Positions 53,571-63,378 of a DNA stretch of 64,000 bases are shown in pieces; within the stretch, counting starts at the first letter, position 1, and every line of letters begins with the position of its first letter. The notes under the pieces are model-generated. The model searched no databases. It had not been told where the DNA came from and saw nothing but the letters and a program-made list of their open reading frames with translations. Source of the DNA: Flavobacterium pectinovorum (GTDB lineage Bacteria; Bacteroidota; Bacteroidia; Flavobacteriales; Flavobacteriaceae); the NCBI RefSeq assembly GCF_900142715.1, contig NZ_FRBX01000001.1:434001-498000 (forward strand), given 5' to 3'. Position numbers and translations under genes: made by a program.

Positions 53571-55478
53571 ATGGAAGAAAAAAAATTTGATCTTAATTCA
53601 ATCATTGGTTTTGTATTGATATTTGGAATTTTGATTTGGATAATGTACCAAAATCAACCTTCTGATAAAGAGATTGCTGCTGAAAAAGCCAAGAAAGAAT
53701 TAGTTGCCAAACAAGAAGCTCAGGCTAAAGCTGACAAAACTAAAACCGCTGTTTTGCCGGTTGCTGCTGCAACTCCGGGTGATACAGTTCAATTGGCACA
53801 ATTGCAAAAAACTTTAGGTGGTTTCGCTTATTCTGCTACGCTTCCTTCTGCAAAAGAGTCTTTTACAACTATTGAAAACGAAAAGATCAGACTGAAAATC
53901 GCTAATAAAGGTGGTTATATAGTTGAAGCTACACTTAAGGAATTTGAAAAGTTTCATAAAGGTTCAAAACAATTAGTAGAATTGATTAAAGACAATAATG
54001 CTAATTTGAATATTCAGTTACAAACTACAGATAACAGAACTTTAAATTCTAAAGATTTATTTTTTGAACCTACACTAACTAAAGTTGGTGCAGATCAGGT
54101 TTTATCAATGCGTTTAAAAGCAGGAGCTAACGAATTTTTAGAATACAAATATATTTTAAAACCAAACGATTATTTAGTTGGTTTTGATATTCGTTCTCAG
54201 GGATTGAATAAAGTTTTAAATTCATCTAAACCATTAGATTTAGTTTGGGATTTGAAAACGTATAGAAACGAAAAAAGCGTTGCTTACGACAATCGTTTTA
54301 CCGAGCTTGATTATGAGTATGGAGATGAAAAATACAGTAACGTAAGTAATCATGGTCAAGGAAAAGAAGAAACTCCTGAAAAAGTAAGCTATATTGCTTT
54401 TAAACAACATTTCTTTACTACTATTTTGTCAACTGATAAACCATTTGAAAAATCAAAATTACAATCAGATGATTTAGTTAAAGACGAAAAAATAGATACA
54501 GTATTTACTAAACAATTCAAAGCGACAGTTCCTTTGGCTTTCTCAAATGGAGAGATTGATTATAAAATGAACTGGTATTTTGGACCATCTGATTACAAAG
54601 TATTAAAATCATACGATAAGAACTTCCAAAAAATTATTCCGTTAGGCTGGGGAATTTTCGGATGGATAAATAAGTTAATTTTTATTCCATTATTCGGATT
54701 TTTAAGTTCTTATATTGCTTACGGAATTGCGATTATCATATTTACTATTCTTATCAAATTGGCCATGTCGCCAATTACTTATAAGTCATTCCTGTCTCAG
54801 GCTAAAATGAAAGTTTTACGTCCGGAGATTACAGAATTGGGAGAAAAATTCAAAAAAGACCCAATGAAAAAACAACAGGAAACAATGAAGTTGTATAACA
54901 AAGCGGGCGTAAACCCAATGGCAGGATGTATTCCGGCATTGATTCAGCTTCCGTTTATGTATGCATCATTCCAGTTCTTCCCGTCAGCTTTTGAGTTAAG
55001 ACAAAAAAGTTTCCTTTGGGCAGACGATTTATCATCATTTGACTCGGTTGTAAAATTGCCATTCCATATTCCATTATACGGAGATCATATTAGTTTGTTT
55101 CCAATTTTGGCTGCAATTGCAATTTTCTTCTATATGAAAATGACATCTGGAGATCAGCAAATGGCAGCGCCTCAGCAAGAAGGTATGCCGGATATGGCAA
55201 AAATGATGAAAATCATGATTTATGTTTCGCCATTAATGATGTTGATTTTCTTTAATAGTTACGGTGCAGGTTTGAGTTTATATAACTTTATCTCCAACTT
55301 AATTACAATCGGAATCATGTTTGTAATTAAAAACTATATTGTTGATACTGATAAAATTCACGCTCAAATTCAGGAGAATAAATTGAAAGAGCCTAAAAAG
55401 CCAAGTAAATTTCAACAACGTCTTCAGGATGTGATGGAGCAACAAGAAGCTGCAAAAGCGCAGAATAAAAAGAAATAG
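53571..55478 (+). CDS. yidC: Membrane protein insertase YidC
   Basis: This 635-residue protein has an N-terminal membrane anchor (residues 9-27), a large periplasmic beta domain (about 60-360) and a C-terminal 60KD_IMP insertase domain with five helices (about 370-595; IKLAMSPITYKSFLSQAKMK with the conserved Arg region, and PALIQLPFMYASFQFF). The tail is basic (NKLKEPKKPSKFQQRLQDV), as in ribosome-binding YidC. It inserts proteins into the inner membrane with or without Sec. It is probably co-transcribed with pyrG. Confidence 0.95.
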   Translation: MEEKKFDLNSIIGFVLIFGILIWIMYQNQPSDKEIAAEKAKKELVAKQEAQAKADKTKTAVLPVAAATPGDTVQLAQLQKTLGGFAYSATLPSAKESFTTIENEKIRLKIANKGGYIVEATLKEFEKFHKGSKQLVELIKDNNANLNIQLQTTDNRTLNSKDLFFEPTLTKVGADQVLSMRLKAGANEFLEYKYILKPNDYLVGFDIRSQGLNKVLNSSKPLDLVWDLKTYRNEKSVAYDNRFTELDYEYGDEKYSNVSNHGQGKEETPEKVSYIAFKQHFFTTILSTDKPFEKSKLQSDDLVKDEKIDTVFTKQFKATVPLAFSNGEIDYKMNWYFGPSDYKVLKSYDKNFQKIIPLGWGIFGWINKLIFIPLFGFLSSYIAYGIAIIIFTILIKLAMSPITYKSFLSQAKMKVLRPEITELGEKFKKDPMKKQQETMKLYNKAGVNPMAGCIPALIQLPFMYASFQFFPSAFELRQKSFLWADDLSSFDSVVKLPFHIPLYGDHISLFPILAAIAIFFYMKMTSGDQQMAAPQQEGMPDMAKMMKIMIYVSPLMMLIFFNSYGAGLSLYNFISNLITIGIMFVIKNYIVDTDKIHAQIQENKLKEPKKPSKFQQRLQDVMEQQEAAKAQNKKK

Positions 55479-55486
55479 CAAATAAA

Positions 55487-55515
55487 AAAATCTCGATTTA
55501 TCGGGATTTTTTTAT
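55487..55515 (+). terminator. Terminator of yidC
   Basis: AAAATCTCGA and TCGGGATTTT pair with one G-T around TTTA, followed by a T-run, just after the yidC stop. Confidence 0.8.
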
Positions 55516-55572
55516 ACCCTCAATATAATTTATACAAGACAATTTTCGTTTAAGTTTAAAATTAAAAAACAT

Positions 55573-56292
55573 ATGATTTTAAAAAGACTATTATTTGGAT
55601 TAGCATTACTAAATGTACTTTTTATAAACGCTCAGACAGACATTAATAAGCTGGACGCTAATGGTAAAAAAGACGGTTTGTGGAAAGGAACTTACGAAGT
55701 TTCTAAACGTCCGCGTTACGAAGGAACTTTTAGTCACGGAAAAGAAACCGGAATATTTAAGTTTTTTGATGATACTAAAAAAGGCGATGTAATTGCAACA
55801 CGTGATTTTAGTGCCAATGACGGAAGTGCCTATAATATTTTTTACGATCAGAATAAAAATAAAGTAAGTGAAGGTAAAGTTATAGGCAAAAATTACGAGG
55901 GAGAATGGAAATATTACCATAAAGCTTCTAAAATCGTAATGGCAATCGAAAATTACAAAAACGGAAAACTGGAAGGTGCAAGAATCGTTTTTTATCCAAA
56001 TGAAAAAGTTGCCGAAGAAATGACGTATGTAAACGGAAAGAAAGAAGGCATTTATAAAAAATGGGGGCAAAACGGAATCATTTTAGAGCAGACAACATAT
56101 AAGAATAACGAATACAATGGCGAAGCTGTTTTCTACGATTCTGATGGAGTTGTAGCGTCTAAAGGAAAATTTTTGAACGGAAAGAAGGTCGGAATGTGGC
56201 AGTTTTACTTTAAAGGGAAATTAACCAAAGAGGTGAATATGAGTGATCCTAAAAGTAATTATCAGGCCGATTCAAAACCTAAAACAGAATAA
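55573..56292 (+). CDS. Exported MORN-repeat (YwqK-like) protein
   Basis: This 239-residue protein has a signal peptide (residues 1-20, LLFGLALLNVLFINA) and about eight repeats of the MORN/YwqK type, such as GKKDGLWKGTYEVSKRPRYE, GKLEGARIVFYPNEKVAEEM and GKKEGIYKKWGQNGIILEQ. The repeats form a beta-sheet platform. Database labels call such proteins toxin-antitoxin antitoxins, but no toxin lies nearby and an envelope role is more likely. The sequence was not recognised beyond that. Confidence 0.85.
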   Translation: MILKRLLFGLALLNVLFINAQTDINKLDANGKKDGLWKGTYEVSKRPRYEGTFSHGKETGIFKFFDDTKKGDVIATRDFSANDGSAYNIFYDQNKNKVSEGKVIGKNYEGEWKYYHKASKIVMAIENYKNGKLEGARIVFYPNEKVAEEMTYVNGKKEGIYKKWGQNGIILEQTTYKNNEYNGEAVFYDSDGVVASKGKFLNGKKVGMWQFYFKGKLTKEVNMSDPKSNYQADSKPKTE

Positions 56293-56306
56293 TTTATTTT
56301 ACATAT

Positions 56307-56332
56307 TGCCCGTTTTTACGGGCATTTTTTTT
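56307..56332 (+). terminator. Terminator of the MORN-repeat gene
   Basis: TGCCCGT and ACGGGCA (56307-56313 and 56318-56324) form a 7-bp stem followed by eight T. Confidence 0.9.
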
Positions 56333-56410
56333 GCCACGAATTTTTGCTGTTTTTTTTCTCAACTTGAACCAAGTAGAATAATTAGTGAAAATTCGTGAAA
56401 TTCGTGGCAA
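56331..56410. repeat. Dispersed inverted repeat, short-arm member
   Basis: Arms TTGCCACGAATTT (56331-56343) and AAATTCGTGGCAA (56398-56410), 13 bp, with a 54-base loop. Same family as 36084-36156. Confidence 0.85.
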
Positions 56411-56418
56411 CTTTTTTC

Positions 56419-56426
56419 TAAATTTG
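56419..56426 (+). promoter_or_regulatory. -7 box of the DUF4956 gene
   Basis: TAAATTTG lies 22 bases before the ATG, just after the dispersed repeat. Confidence 0.55.
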
Positions 56427-56448
56427 ATTCACTAACACTTCAGCCAAA

Positions 56449-57006
56449 ATGGATTTAAACGAGCTTTCAGGAAGATTTTTATTGCTGTTTTTTTCAATTC
56501 TGATTTTATATTTTTTCTCAAACAGAAAGGATAATGAAACCATAAATCCGTTGATGGTTATTGTTGGGCTTTGTACTTTTTCACTTTGTTATGTATTTAC
56601 AAAAATTGAGATTGGAGTAGGAATTGGATTTGGTTTATTTGCCATTTTTTCAATTCTGAGATTTCGTACGCAATCCTTTACGGTCAATGCGATTATCTTT
56701 CTTTTTGCAACGATTACGCTTTCAATTTTAGATATTTTATATCCTTATGAAAAAATAGAAGTTTTGCTCTTTTTTCAAATTATGATAATCGGATTTTATA
56801 TAATTGCTTCTATCATAGTAAATAAAAAAGTATCTAAATATCTTAATACAATTAATGTCAAAATTGCATTAGACAGCAATTTTTCTTTAGACAATAACAG
56901 CATTAGAAAGTCTATTCAGGAAAAAATAAACATCGAAAATTTCGACTTTAAAATTGTCAATATTAATGCGGTTTCAAATGAAATTGATCTTTTAGTTTTA
57001 TACTAA
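56449..57006 (+). CDS. DUF4956-family membrane protein
   Basis: This 185-residue protein has three or four membrane helices in the first 120 residues (LLLFFSILILYFFSNRK, LMVIVGLCTFSLCYVFTKIE, NAIIFLFATITLSILDILYP, VLLFFQIMIIGFYIIASIIV), with the DUF4956 motif GIGFGLFAIFSILRFRTQ. A small soluble C-terminal domain (about 125-185) follows. The family is often next to polyphosphate-polymerase (VTC) or CotH genes, not seen here. Its stop codon abuts the stop codon of the convergent gene at 57007. Confidence 0.88.
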   Translation: MDLNELSGRFLLLFFSILILYFFSNRKDNETINPLMVIVGLCTFSLCYVFTKIEIGVGIGFGLFAIFSILRFRTQSFTVNAIIFLFATITLSILDILYPYEKIEVLLFFQIMIIGFYIIASIIVNKKVSKYLNTINVKIALDSNFSLDNNSIRKSIQEKINIENFDFKIVNINAVSNEIDLLVLY

Positions 57007-58884
57007 TTATTCATTAAAAGGCCGTACTTGTTTGATATATAAATCCCTGTTTTTTCCAACAATTTTGAATTCAATGTCTATGGGATGAAATTGGTTTTTT
57101 CTCCAGTAACGGTACATTTTAGTTTCGATTTTTTTACTAACCAGAAACAAATTACTTATTTCTTTCCTATTCAATAAAGGTTCGTTGTTGTTGAGATTGG
57201 AGTTTGAAGTATAATCTACATCAAAGTCGCTTTCATTTTTGCCTTCATTAAAATGATAAACTATAAACTGTTCGCAAACTTCTCCCTTTTCTGGTTTTAC
57301 AACAGAGTTTTCTCCTTTTTGAACATTAACTGTAATTCCTGAAAAATTTTCCCTGAATATGTTTTTCGTGATTACAACTCCGTTAGCCAATTCATCAGGA
57401 AAAGAGCGATGTACCAAAACGCCCATTGCAATACTTTCCTGATCTATACCAAAAAGCTCTCTTTCTATAAAAGAGCTTTCATTCCACGCACTTGCCCAAA
57501 CTTGTTTAATGGCTTTTTCAAAAGTTTTGATGCTGTCACCTAATATTCCGGTTTTAGAATCGTAAAGTCCGGCGCCATTAAAATCATCCATATCTTCGGC
57601 ATTTGTAGAAGATCTGAATCGGAAATTTTTAAAAGCAGCATTTTTAAAAGTTTGATTTAGCTTTGCTATTAATTGAGGATCAATTGGTTCTTTTTTAATA
57701 GCATCACGTATTTTTTTTAATTGTTTGTTAATCCAAACAGTTGAATCTTTGTGGGGATATTTTAAAAGCTCCGTGATTAAAGGCGAAATTGATTTCTTTT
57801 GAATGTGTTTGGTGTAAAAATAAAATGGGATGGCATGTGCATCTTCAGGTGTTTTAAAAGGCGTTTCTTTTGCAATGGCAATTAAATACGCCATATTTTG
57901 CGCTTTTGAACCGATATAATTTACGCCTTTTTTAGGAATTGTTGTTAAGTTGACTAATTCAGTAACACTATTATCGATAATTAGTTTTTTCTTTTTCTTA
58001 ATAACTTTTTGTGTTATTTTTTTATCAGTTTCTTTGATGTAAAAAGTATCAACTGCAATTTTTAATTCTATTTTTTTAGAAAGTAACCTTTTGATATTCG
58101 AATCTTTAAAGACATTAGTATATGCCATAATCGGAATTTTTCTGTTTTTTCCCAACAATACCAAATGGCTTAACGGAGTTTGTAACTCATTTACAATAAT
58201 GCCGCGCACATTTGGCAGAATATCCGGTGTTCCGTCCAGAATAATTATTTCGTCAGGATTGGGTTTTATGGTTTCTAATTCCTTGATTTTATATTGTTTT
58301 AGAATACCAATATTTTTTCCAGGAACGACTTCCTGATAACTCAATTCATTAAAAATATAATCTGATTTTACGCAGGGGATTTTAAATTTATTTTGTTGAA
58401 ACCATTCAATTTGTTCCGGATTATTGAGATAAAATTTTAAATCTTTGCCTATGAAAGTAGAGTTTACAATTAAATGATAGAAACGTTCCAGCAACACAAT
58501 TGGCATGTGATCTGAAGCTGCCAATTCAAAAATCCATTTATCAGATCCTTTAATATGATTGAGATTTCCCAATAAAAACTCCCGGCCTTTTTCGGTATCG
58601 CTGTAATTATTATCATTAAAAACGTCAAGGTCTTTGGTGTATCCTAAATAATTGGTTACAAAGTCAAAATGCAAGCGAATCAATGTACTGTTGAAATAGT
58701 ACATCTTTTGTCTTTTCAAATCGTAAATCACTTTTACCGATTCGATATTCGAAAATTTATCAGATAACGGTTTGCCTTTAAATGCTTTATATTCTGAATA
58801 ATTTTGCAAAGAAGCACGATAACTTTGCGCATTTAAAGTGCTTAAAATGATAAAGAAAATAAAGGTGTAAAACTGTTTTGACAT
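57007..58884 (-). CDS. Exported PEP-synthase/dikinase-like protein with phosphohistidine domain first
   Basis: This 625-residue protein has a signal peptide (residues 1-19, FFIILSTLNAQ). Residues about 205-258 match the swivelling phosphohistidine domain (PLSHLVLLGKNRKIPIMAYT with the phosphorylatable His240). Residues about 320-625 match the PPDK/PEP-synthase ATP-binding domain (FRFRSSTNAEDMDDFNGAGL with Arg424-Ser-Ser, and a C-terminal IEFKIVGKNRDLYIKQVRP). The order His-domain then ATP-binding domain is the reverse of pyruvate phosphate dikinase and the same as glucan water dikinase. There is no PEP-binding barrel. The signal peptide implies the protein is outside the cytoplasm, where ATP is scarce, so a catalytic role is uncertain. 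The N-terminal 200 residues are unknown. Confidence 0.8.
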   Translation of the reverse strand: MSKQFYTFIFFIILSTLNAQSYRASLQNYSEYKAFKGKPLSDKFSNIESVKVIYDLKRQKMYYFNSTLIRLHFDFVTNYLGYTKDLDVFNDNNYSDTEKGREFLLGNLNHIKGSDKWIFELAASDHMPIVLLERFYHLIVNSTFIGKDLKFYLNNPEQIEWFQQNKFKIPCVKSDYIFNELSYQEVVPGKNIGILKQYKIKELETIKPNPDEIIILDGTPDILPNVRGIIVNELQTPLSHLVLLGKNRKIPIMAYTNVFKDSNIKRLLSKKIELKIAVDTFYIKETDKKITQKVIKKKKKLIIDNSVTELVNLTTIPKKGVNYIGSKAQNMAYLIAIAKETPFKTPEDAHAIPFYFYTKHIQKKSISPLITELLKYPHKDSTVWINKQLKKIRDAIKKEPIDPQLIAKLNQTFKNAAFKNFRFRSSTNAEDMDDFNGAGLYDSKTGILGDSIKTFEKAIKQVWASAWNESSFIERELFGIDQESIAMGVLVHRSFPDELANGVVITKNIFRENFSGITVNVQKGENSVVKPEKGEVCEQFIVYHFNEGKNESDFDVDYTSNSNLNNNEPLLNRKEISNLFLVSKKIETKMYRYWRKNQFHPIDIEFKIVGKNRDLYIKQVRPFNE

Positions 58885-58990
58885 GACATTTTAATTGATG
58901 ATTAAAAGTAATTAAAAAATGCAATAAGTTTTATCTACCCTTGCATTATATAAACTAATTAAAACCAACAAAATTTTCTAAAATATGACT

Positions 58991-58998
58991 TACCTTTG
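58991..58998 (+). promoter_or_regulatory. -7 box of mnmA
   Basis: TACCTTTG matches TAnnTTTG; 29 bases before the ATG. A Shine-Dalgarno AAAGGAG (59016-59022) lies 5 bases before the ATG. Confidence 0.7.
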
Positions 58999-59027
58999 CA
59001 CCCTTATAAAAACATAAAGGAGTTAAA

Positions 59028-60215
59028 ATGAAACGTGTAGTTGTTGGTCTTTCTGGTGGAGTAGATTCGAGTGTTGCTGCTTATTTGTTGCAACAGCAAG
59101 GTTACGAAGTTATCGGTCTTTTTATGAAAAACTGGCACGATGATTCGGTTACTATTTCTAACGAATGTCCTTGGTTAGAAGACAGTAACGATGCTTTATT
59201 AGTTGCTGAAAAACTAGGAATACCGTTTCAGACTGTTGATTTAAGTGAAGAATACAAAGAAAAAATTGTTGATTATATGTTCAACGAATACGAAAAAGGA
59301 AGAACTCCAAATCCTGACGTGCTTTGTAATCGCGAGATCAAATTTGATGTTTTTATGAAAATTGCTTTAAGTCTTGGTGCCGATTATGTGGCGACAGGAC
59401 ATTATTGTCAAAAAAATGAAATTGAAGTTGATGGAAAACCTGTATACCAATTAATTGCAGGAGCAGACAATAACAAAGATCAATCGTATTTTTTATGTCA
59501 GTTGTCACAAGATCAATTAGCAAAATCCTTGTTTCCAATTGGCGCTTTAACAAAACCGGAAGTACGCGAAATTGCTGCTGAAATGGAATTGGTAACTGCC
59601 GAAAAGAAAGATTCTCAAGGTTTATGTTTTATTGGAAAAGTACGTTTACCGGAATTTTTGCAACAAAAATTACAGCCAAAAGAAGGAAAGATTGTTCAAA
59701 TTGATAAAAATGATCCGATTTACAATCTGGAAATACCGGCTGGATTATCTTTAGAAGAAGAATTAAAACTACAAGCCCAAAAAAGAGCATACCTTCAAAC
59801 AATGGGAAAAGTGATGGGAAAACATCAGGGAGCCCATTATTTTACAAATGGACAAAGAAAAGGACTTAATGTTGGTGGAACAACGGACCCATTATTTGTT
59901 ATCGCGACAGATGTTGATACCAATACGATTTATACAGGTTTAACAAGCAATCATCCGGGCTTGTTTAAAAAAGCTTTATTTGTTGGAGATTCTGAAGTAC
60001 ACTGGGTTCGTGAAGATTTGAAATTGAAAAAAGGAGAAACGATGGAAGTAATGGCAAGAATTCGCTATCGCCAGCCTTTGCAAAAAGCTGTTTTGCATCA
60101 ATTTGAAGATGGAATGTATGTTGAATTTGAAGAACCTCAGTCTGCTATTACAGAAGGTCAGTTTGTAGCCTGGTATTTAGAAAATGAATTAGTTGGTTCG
60201 GGAGTAATTTCTTAG
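59028..60215 (+). CDS. mnmA: tRNA 2-thiouridylase MnmA
   Basis: This 395-residue enzyme adds sulfur to U34 of tRNA. It has the ATP pyrophosphatase motif [20 protein letters not shown], the catalytic [15 protein letters not shown] (first Cys) and [16 protein letters not shown] (second Cys), plus the central and C-terminal tRNA-binding domains. It has a good -7 box and a clear Shine-Dalgarno. The subtilase gene follows 44 bases downstream on the same strand. Confidence 0.95.
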   Translation: MKRVVVGLSGGVDSSVAAYLLQQQGYEVIGLFMKNWHDDSVTISNECPWLEDSNDALLVAEKLGIPFQTVDLSEEYKEKIVDYMFNEYEKGRTPNPDVLCNREIKFDVFMKIALSLGADYVATGHYCQKNEIEVDGKPVYQLIAGADNNKDQSYFLCQLSQDQLAKSLFPIGALTKPEVREIAAEMELVTAEKKDSQGLCFIGKVRLPEFLQQKLQPKEGKIVQIDKNDPIYNLEIPAGLSLEEELKLQAQKRAYLQTMGKVMGKHQGAHYFTNGQRKGLNVGGTTDPLFVIATDVDTNTIYTGLTSNHPGLFKKALFVGDSEVHWVREDLKLKKGETMEVMARIRYRQPLQKAVLHQFEDGMYVEFEEPQSAITEGQFVAWYLENELVGSGVIS

Positions 60216-60259
60216 CTTTATACTTTTTTACAGAGGTTTAGCCTTTAAAAAAGTAAACT

Positions 60260-61867
60260 ATGAGATACAACTTTACATTTCTTTTATTACTTCTTTCTAT
60301 CACCGTATTTTCGCAGCAAGAAGCCTGGGTTTATTTCAATGCAAAACCTAATGCTCAATTGTTCTTTAATAATCCGTTGACAGAACTTTCGCAAAAAGCT
60401 TTAGATCGAAGAACGAATCAAAACATAGCGTTGGATTTTACAGACGCACCTGTCGAAACTTCCTTTATCGACCAAATTAAGGCAAGTACAGGAATAACTG
60501 TAATGGCGCAGTCAAAATGGTTAAATGCACTTCATATTCGTGGTACACAAACTGATATTAATGCTTTAAAATTATTATCGTTTGTACAAAAAGTAGATTT
60601 TGCTGATAAAACTTTAAATACAACATCAAAAAAAGTTTCAGAAACCAGAACAAGTCAAACGCAGAATAAGCTGGAAACCACCATCGATTATGCATACGGT
60701 AATTCTGCTAGTCAGATTCAGATGCTCAACGGACAGGTTTTGCATCAGCAGAATTTTACCGGAGAAGGAAAAATTATTGCCGTTTTAGATGCAGGATTTC
60801 CGGGCGTTAATACAGCACAGCCATTTGAAAATCTTAGAAATAATAATCGCATTTTAGGCGGTTACGATTTTACCACGAGAAATGCGAATTTCTACACAGG
60901 AGGCAGCCATGGAACCCTCGTACTTTCTACTATGGGTGGTTACAAAGAAAATGCTTTGATAGGAACTGCTCCAAACGCTTCGTATTATCTTTTTATTACA
61001 GAAATTGATGCTCTGGAAAATCCTCTGGAAGAATCACTTTGGGTGGAAGCCGCCGAAAGAGCAGATGCCTTAGGGGTTGATATTATTACTTCGTCATTAG
61101 GCTATTTTGGTGAGCGTGACGAAGCAAGGTACAATCATACTTATAGTGATATGAACGGAATAACCAATTTTATTTCGCGTGGTGCAGAAATAGCGTTTAG
61201 TAAGGGAATAGTAGTTTTGGCTTCTGCCGGAAATGAAGGAGCCAAGGCTGAACCACATATTGGTTCTCCGGCTGATGCGATTTCAGTATTGGCAATCGGA
61301 TCTGTTACGGCTTCTGAAGTAAGATCGAGTTTTAGTTCTATTGGGCCAAGTTCTGATGGCAGAATTAAGCCGGATATTATGGCACAAGGAACAGCTTCGG
61401 TAATTGCTAACGTGAATGGAACTATAGGAACATCAAACGGAACTTCGTTTTCATGCCCGATCATGGCGGGAATGGTCGCTTGTTTATGGCAGGCTTTTCC
61501 ATCTAAAACCAATAAAGAAATTCGACAAATGATTTTAGAATCATCAAACCAATATGCGACTCCGGATAATAATTACGGATATGGAATTCCTAATTTTGGG
61601 TCGACTTTAGGAGTAGAAAATTTTCAAACAGCTACTTCTTTTTCAGTGTTTCCAAATCCGGCAAAAACAGATGTTTCTTTTTCTTTTTCAGAACAAAATA
61701 GTAAAGCTTCGATTGTAATTTATTCTGTTTTAGGACAAAAGCTTATTGAAACGGAAATAACAAACGAAAATCCGACTGTTTCTGTTCAGCCTTTAAAAAG
61801 CGGACTTTATTTTTATACTTTTGAAGCCGAAGGTTTGCATAAAACCGGAAAGATTATCAAGCAATAA
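60260..61867 (+). CDS. S8-family subtilase with type IX secretion sorting domain
   Basis: This 535-residue protein has a signal peptide (residues 1-18, ending TVFSQQ), a propeptide-like region (about 20-125), and a subtilisin catalytic domain (about 140-455): Asp in VLDAGFPGV, His in GGSHGTLVLSTMGG and Ser in GTSNGTSFSCPIMAG. The C-terminal 80 residues (FSVFPNPAKTDVSFSFSEQN, GLYFYTFEAEGLHKTGKII) form a T9SS type A sorting domain. It should be exported through the type IX machinery, which needs GldI-type lipoproteins such as the one encoded at 32701-33393. Confidence 0.95.
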   Translation: MRYNFTFLLLLLSITVFSQQEAWVYFNAKPNAQLFFNNPLTELSQKALDRRTNQNIALDFTDAPVETSFIDQIKASTGITVMAQSKWLNALHIRGTQTDINALKLLSFVQKVDFADKTLNTTSKKVSETRTSQTQNKLETTIDYAYGNSASQIQMLNGQVLHQQNFTGEGKIIAVLDAGFPGVNTAQPFENLRNNNRILGGYDFTTRNANFYTGGSHGTLVLSTMGGYKENALIGTAPNASYYLFITEIDALENPLEESLWVEAAERADALGVDIITSSLGYFGERDEARYNHTYSDMNGITNFISRGAEIAFSKGIVVLASAGNEGAKAEPHIGSPADAISVLAIGSVTASEVRSSFSSIGPSSDGRIKPDIMAQGTASVIANVNGTIGTSNGTSFSCPIMAGMVACLWQAFPSKTNKEIRQMILESSNQYATPDNNYGYGIPNFGSTLGVENFQTATSFSVFPNPAKTDVSFSFSEQNSKASIVIYSVLGQKLIETEITNENPTVSVQPLKSGLYFYTFEAEGLHKTGKIIKQ

Positions 61868-61876
61868 TATTTTTTA

Positions 61877-62821
61877 ATGAATAAAATTACGCAACTTTTC
61901 AATATAAAATATCCAATAATTCAGGGAGGAATGATTTGGAATAGTGGTTATAAATTAGCTTCTGCCGTAAGTAATTCCGGTGGTTTAGGATTAATCGGTG
62001 CCGGATCCATGTATCCTGAAGTTTTAAGGGAACATATTCAAAAATGTAAAAAGGCTACGAATAAACCTTTTGGAGTTAATATTCCGATGTTATACCCAAA
62101 CATCGAAGAAATAATGAATATTATTGTTGAAGAAGACGTAAAAATCGTTTTTACTTCTGCAGGAAATCCTAAAACGTGGACTTCTTTTTTGAAAGAAAAA
62201 GGAATTACGGTTGTGCATGTTGTAAGCAGCAGTATTTTTGCTCTTAAAGCACAAGATGCAGGAGTGGATGCTATTGTAGCGGAAGGTTTTGAAGCAGGAG
62301 GTCATAATGGTCGTGACGAAACTACAACCTTGACGCTGATTCCAATGGTAAAAGAAAAAATCCAGATTCCGATTATCGCAGCGGGTGGAATTGCAACTGG
62401 ACGCGGAATGCTGGCTGCCATGATTTTGGGTGCAGACGGAGTTCAGGTTGGAAGTCGCTTTGCAGCATCAATTGAATCATCGTCACACAATAATTTCAAA
62501 CAAAAGATAGTTGATATAAAAGAAGGAGACACGCAATTGACATTGAAAGAATTAGCTCCTGTTAGATTGATTAAAAATAAATTTTATCAGGATGTTCAGG
62601 ATTTATATGAAAAATGTCCTTCAAAAGAAGATTTAGTTCAGTTATTAGGCAGAGCGAGGGCAAAAAAAGGAATGTTTGAAGGAGATCTTGATGAAGGCGA
62701 ACTTGAAATTGGACAAGTAGCCGGGTTGATTCATGAGATTTTGCCTGTTGAACAAATTATTAAAGAAATGATAGCAGATTTTGAAATTGCGCTTCAGGAA
62801 AAGGCTAAATTTGAATTTTAA
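61877..62821 (+). CDS. Nitronate monooxygenase-family flavoprotein
   Basis: This 314-residue TIM-barrel protein has the NMO/FabK-type pattern YPIIQGGMIWNSGYKLASAV, GGLGLIGAGSMYPEVLREHI, DAIVAEGFEAGGHNGRDE and IAAGGIATGRGMLAAMILGA. It oxidises alkyl nitronates with FMN in well-studied members; the related FabK reduces enoyl-ACP. The GGHNG motif fits both, and no fatty-acid genes adjoin. It lies 9 bases downstream of the subtilase gene, so probably the same transcript. Confidence 0.9.
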   Translation: MNKITQLFNIKYPIIQGGMIWNSGYKLASAVSNSGGLGLIGAGSMYPEVLREHIQKCKKATNKPFGVNIPMLYPNIEEIMNIIVEEDVKIVFTSAGNPKTWTSFLKEKGITVVHVVSSSIFALKAQDAGVDAIVAEGFEAGGHNGRDETTTLTLIPMVKEKIQIPIIAAGGIATGRGMLAAMILGADGVQVGSRFAASIESSSHNNFKQKIVDIKEGDTQLTLKELAPVRLIKNKFYQDVQDLYEKCPSKEDLVQLLGRARAKKGMFEGDLDEGELEIGQVAGLIHEILPVEQIIKEMIADFEIALQEKAKFEF

Positions 62822-62841
62822 TTATCTGCAAGAATTATATT

Positions 62842-63255
62842 ATGAAAATTATCCGCACTTATTATATTATATTATTTTTTTTAGGACTTGGTTTGCAACA
62901 AACTTATAGTCAGGCATACCAATTTAAAACATCTGGTTTTAGTGTTTTAGAGAAAAATGAGAGAGGAAAATGGGGCGAGTGGTCCAATCTTGATTTAGTA
63001 AATCTTTCTGTAATACTTGATACTAATAAACACCGTATTGTAGTTTATTCACAGGAAATTCAGCTTTTTAGTATTTTGGATTATATAGAAAGAGAAGAAA
63101 ATGATACTGACATAGTATATTCTTTTATGTGTAAAGACAATAATGGAATGGACTGCAAAGTCTCTATCATTACCCGTAAAAAACAAGATTATCGCAAGCA
63201 ATTATATATTAATTACGATGATCGTATTATTGTTTATAATATTTTTAGTGTTTAG
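62842..63255 (+). CDS. Small exported protein of unknown function
   Basis: This 137-residue protein has a signal peptide (residues 1-23, ending QTYSQ). The body is beta-rich (YQFKTSGFSVLEKNERGKWG, HRIVVYSQEIQLFSILDYIE, DNNGMDCKVSIITRKKQDYR). It lies 20 bases after the monooxygenase gene and is probably part of that unit. Not recognised further. Confidence 0.75.
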   Translation: MKIIRTYYIILFFLGLGLQQTYSQAYQFKTSGFSVLEKNERGKWGEWSNLDLVNLSVILDTNKHRIVVYSQEIQLFSILDYIEREENDTDIVYSFMCKDNNGMDCKVSIITRKKQDYRKQLYINYDDRIIVYNIFSV

Positions 63256-63378
63256 AATCCAAATTTTATGTATCCAATATACTGTACATGCTAATGGGAT
63301 TATTACAGCTGAAGATGATTATAACGGAACTTATACTTTTTCAAGCAATGAAAGGATAAATGATAAAAAAAATATAGT

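Noticed and set aside
55573..56292. Labelling the MORN-repeat protein as an antitoxin
   Set aside because: No toxin gene is adjacent; the label would rest on the YwqK name only, and the protein has a signal peptide.
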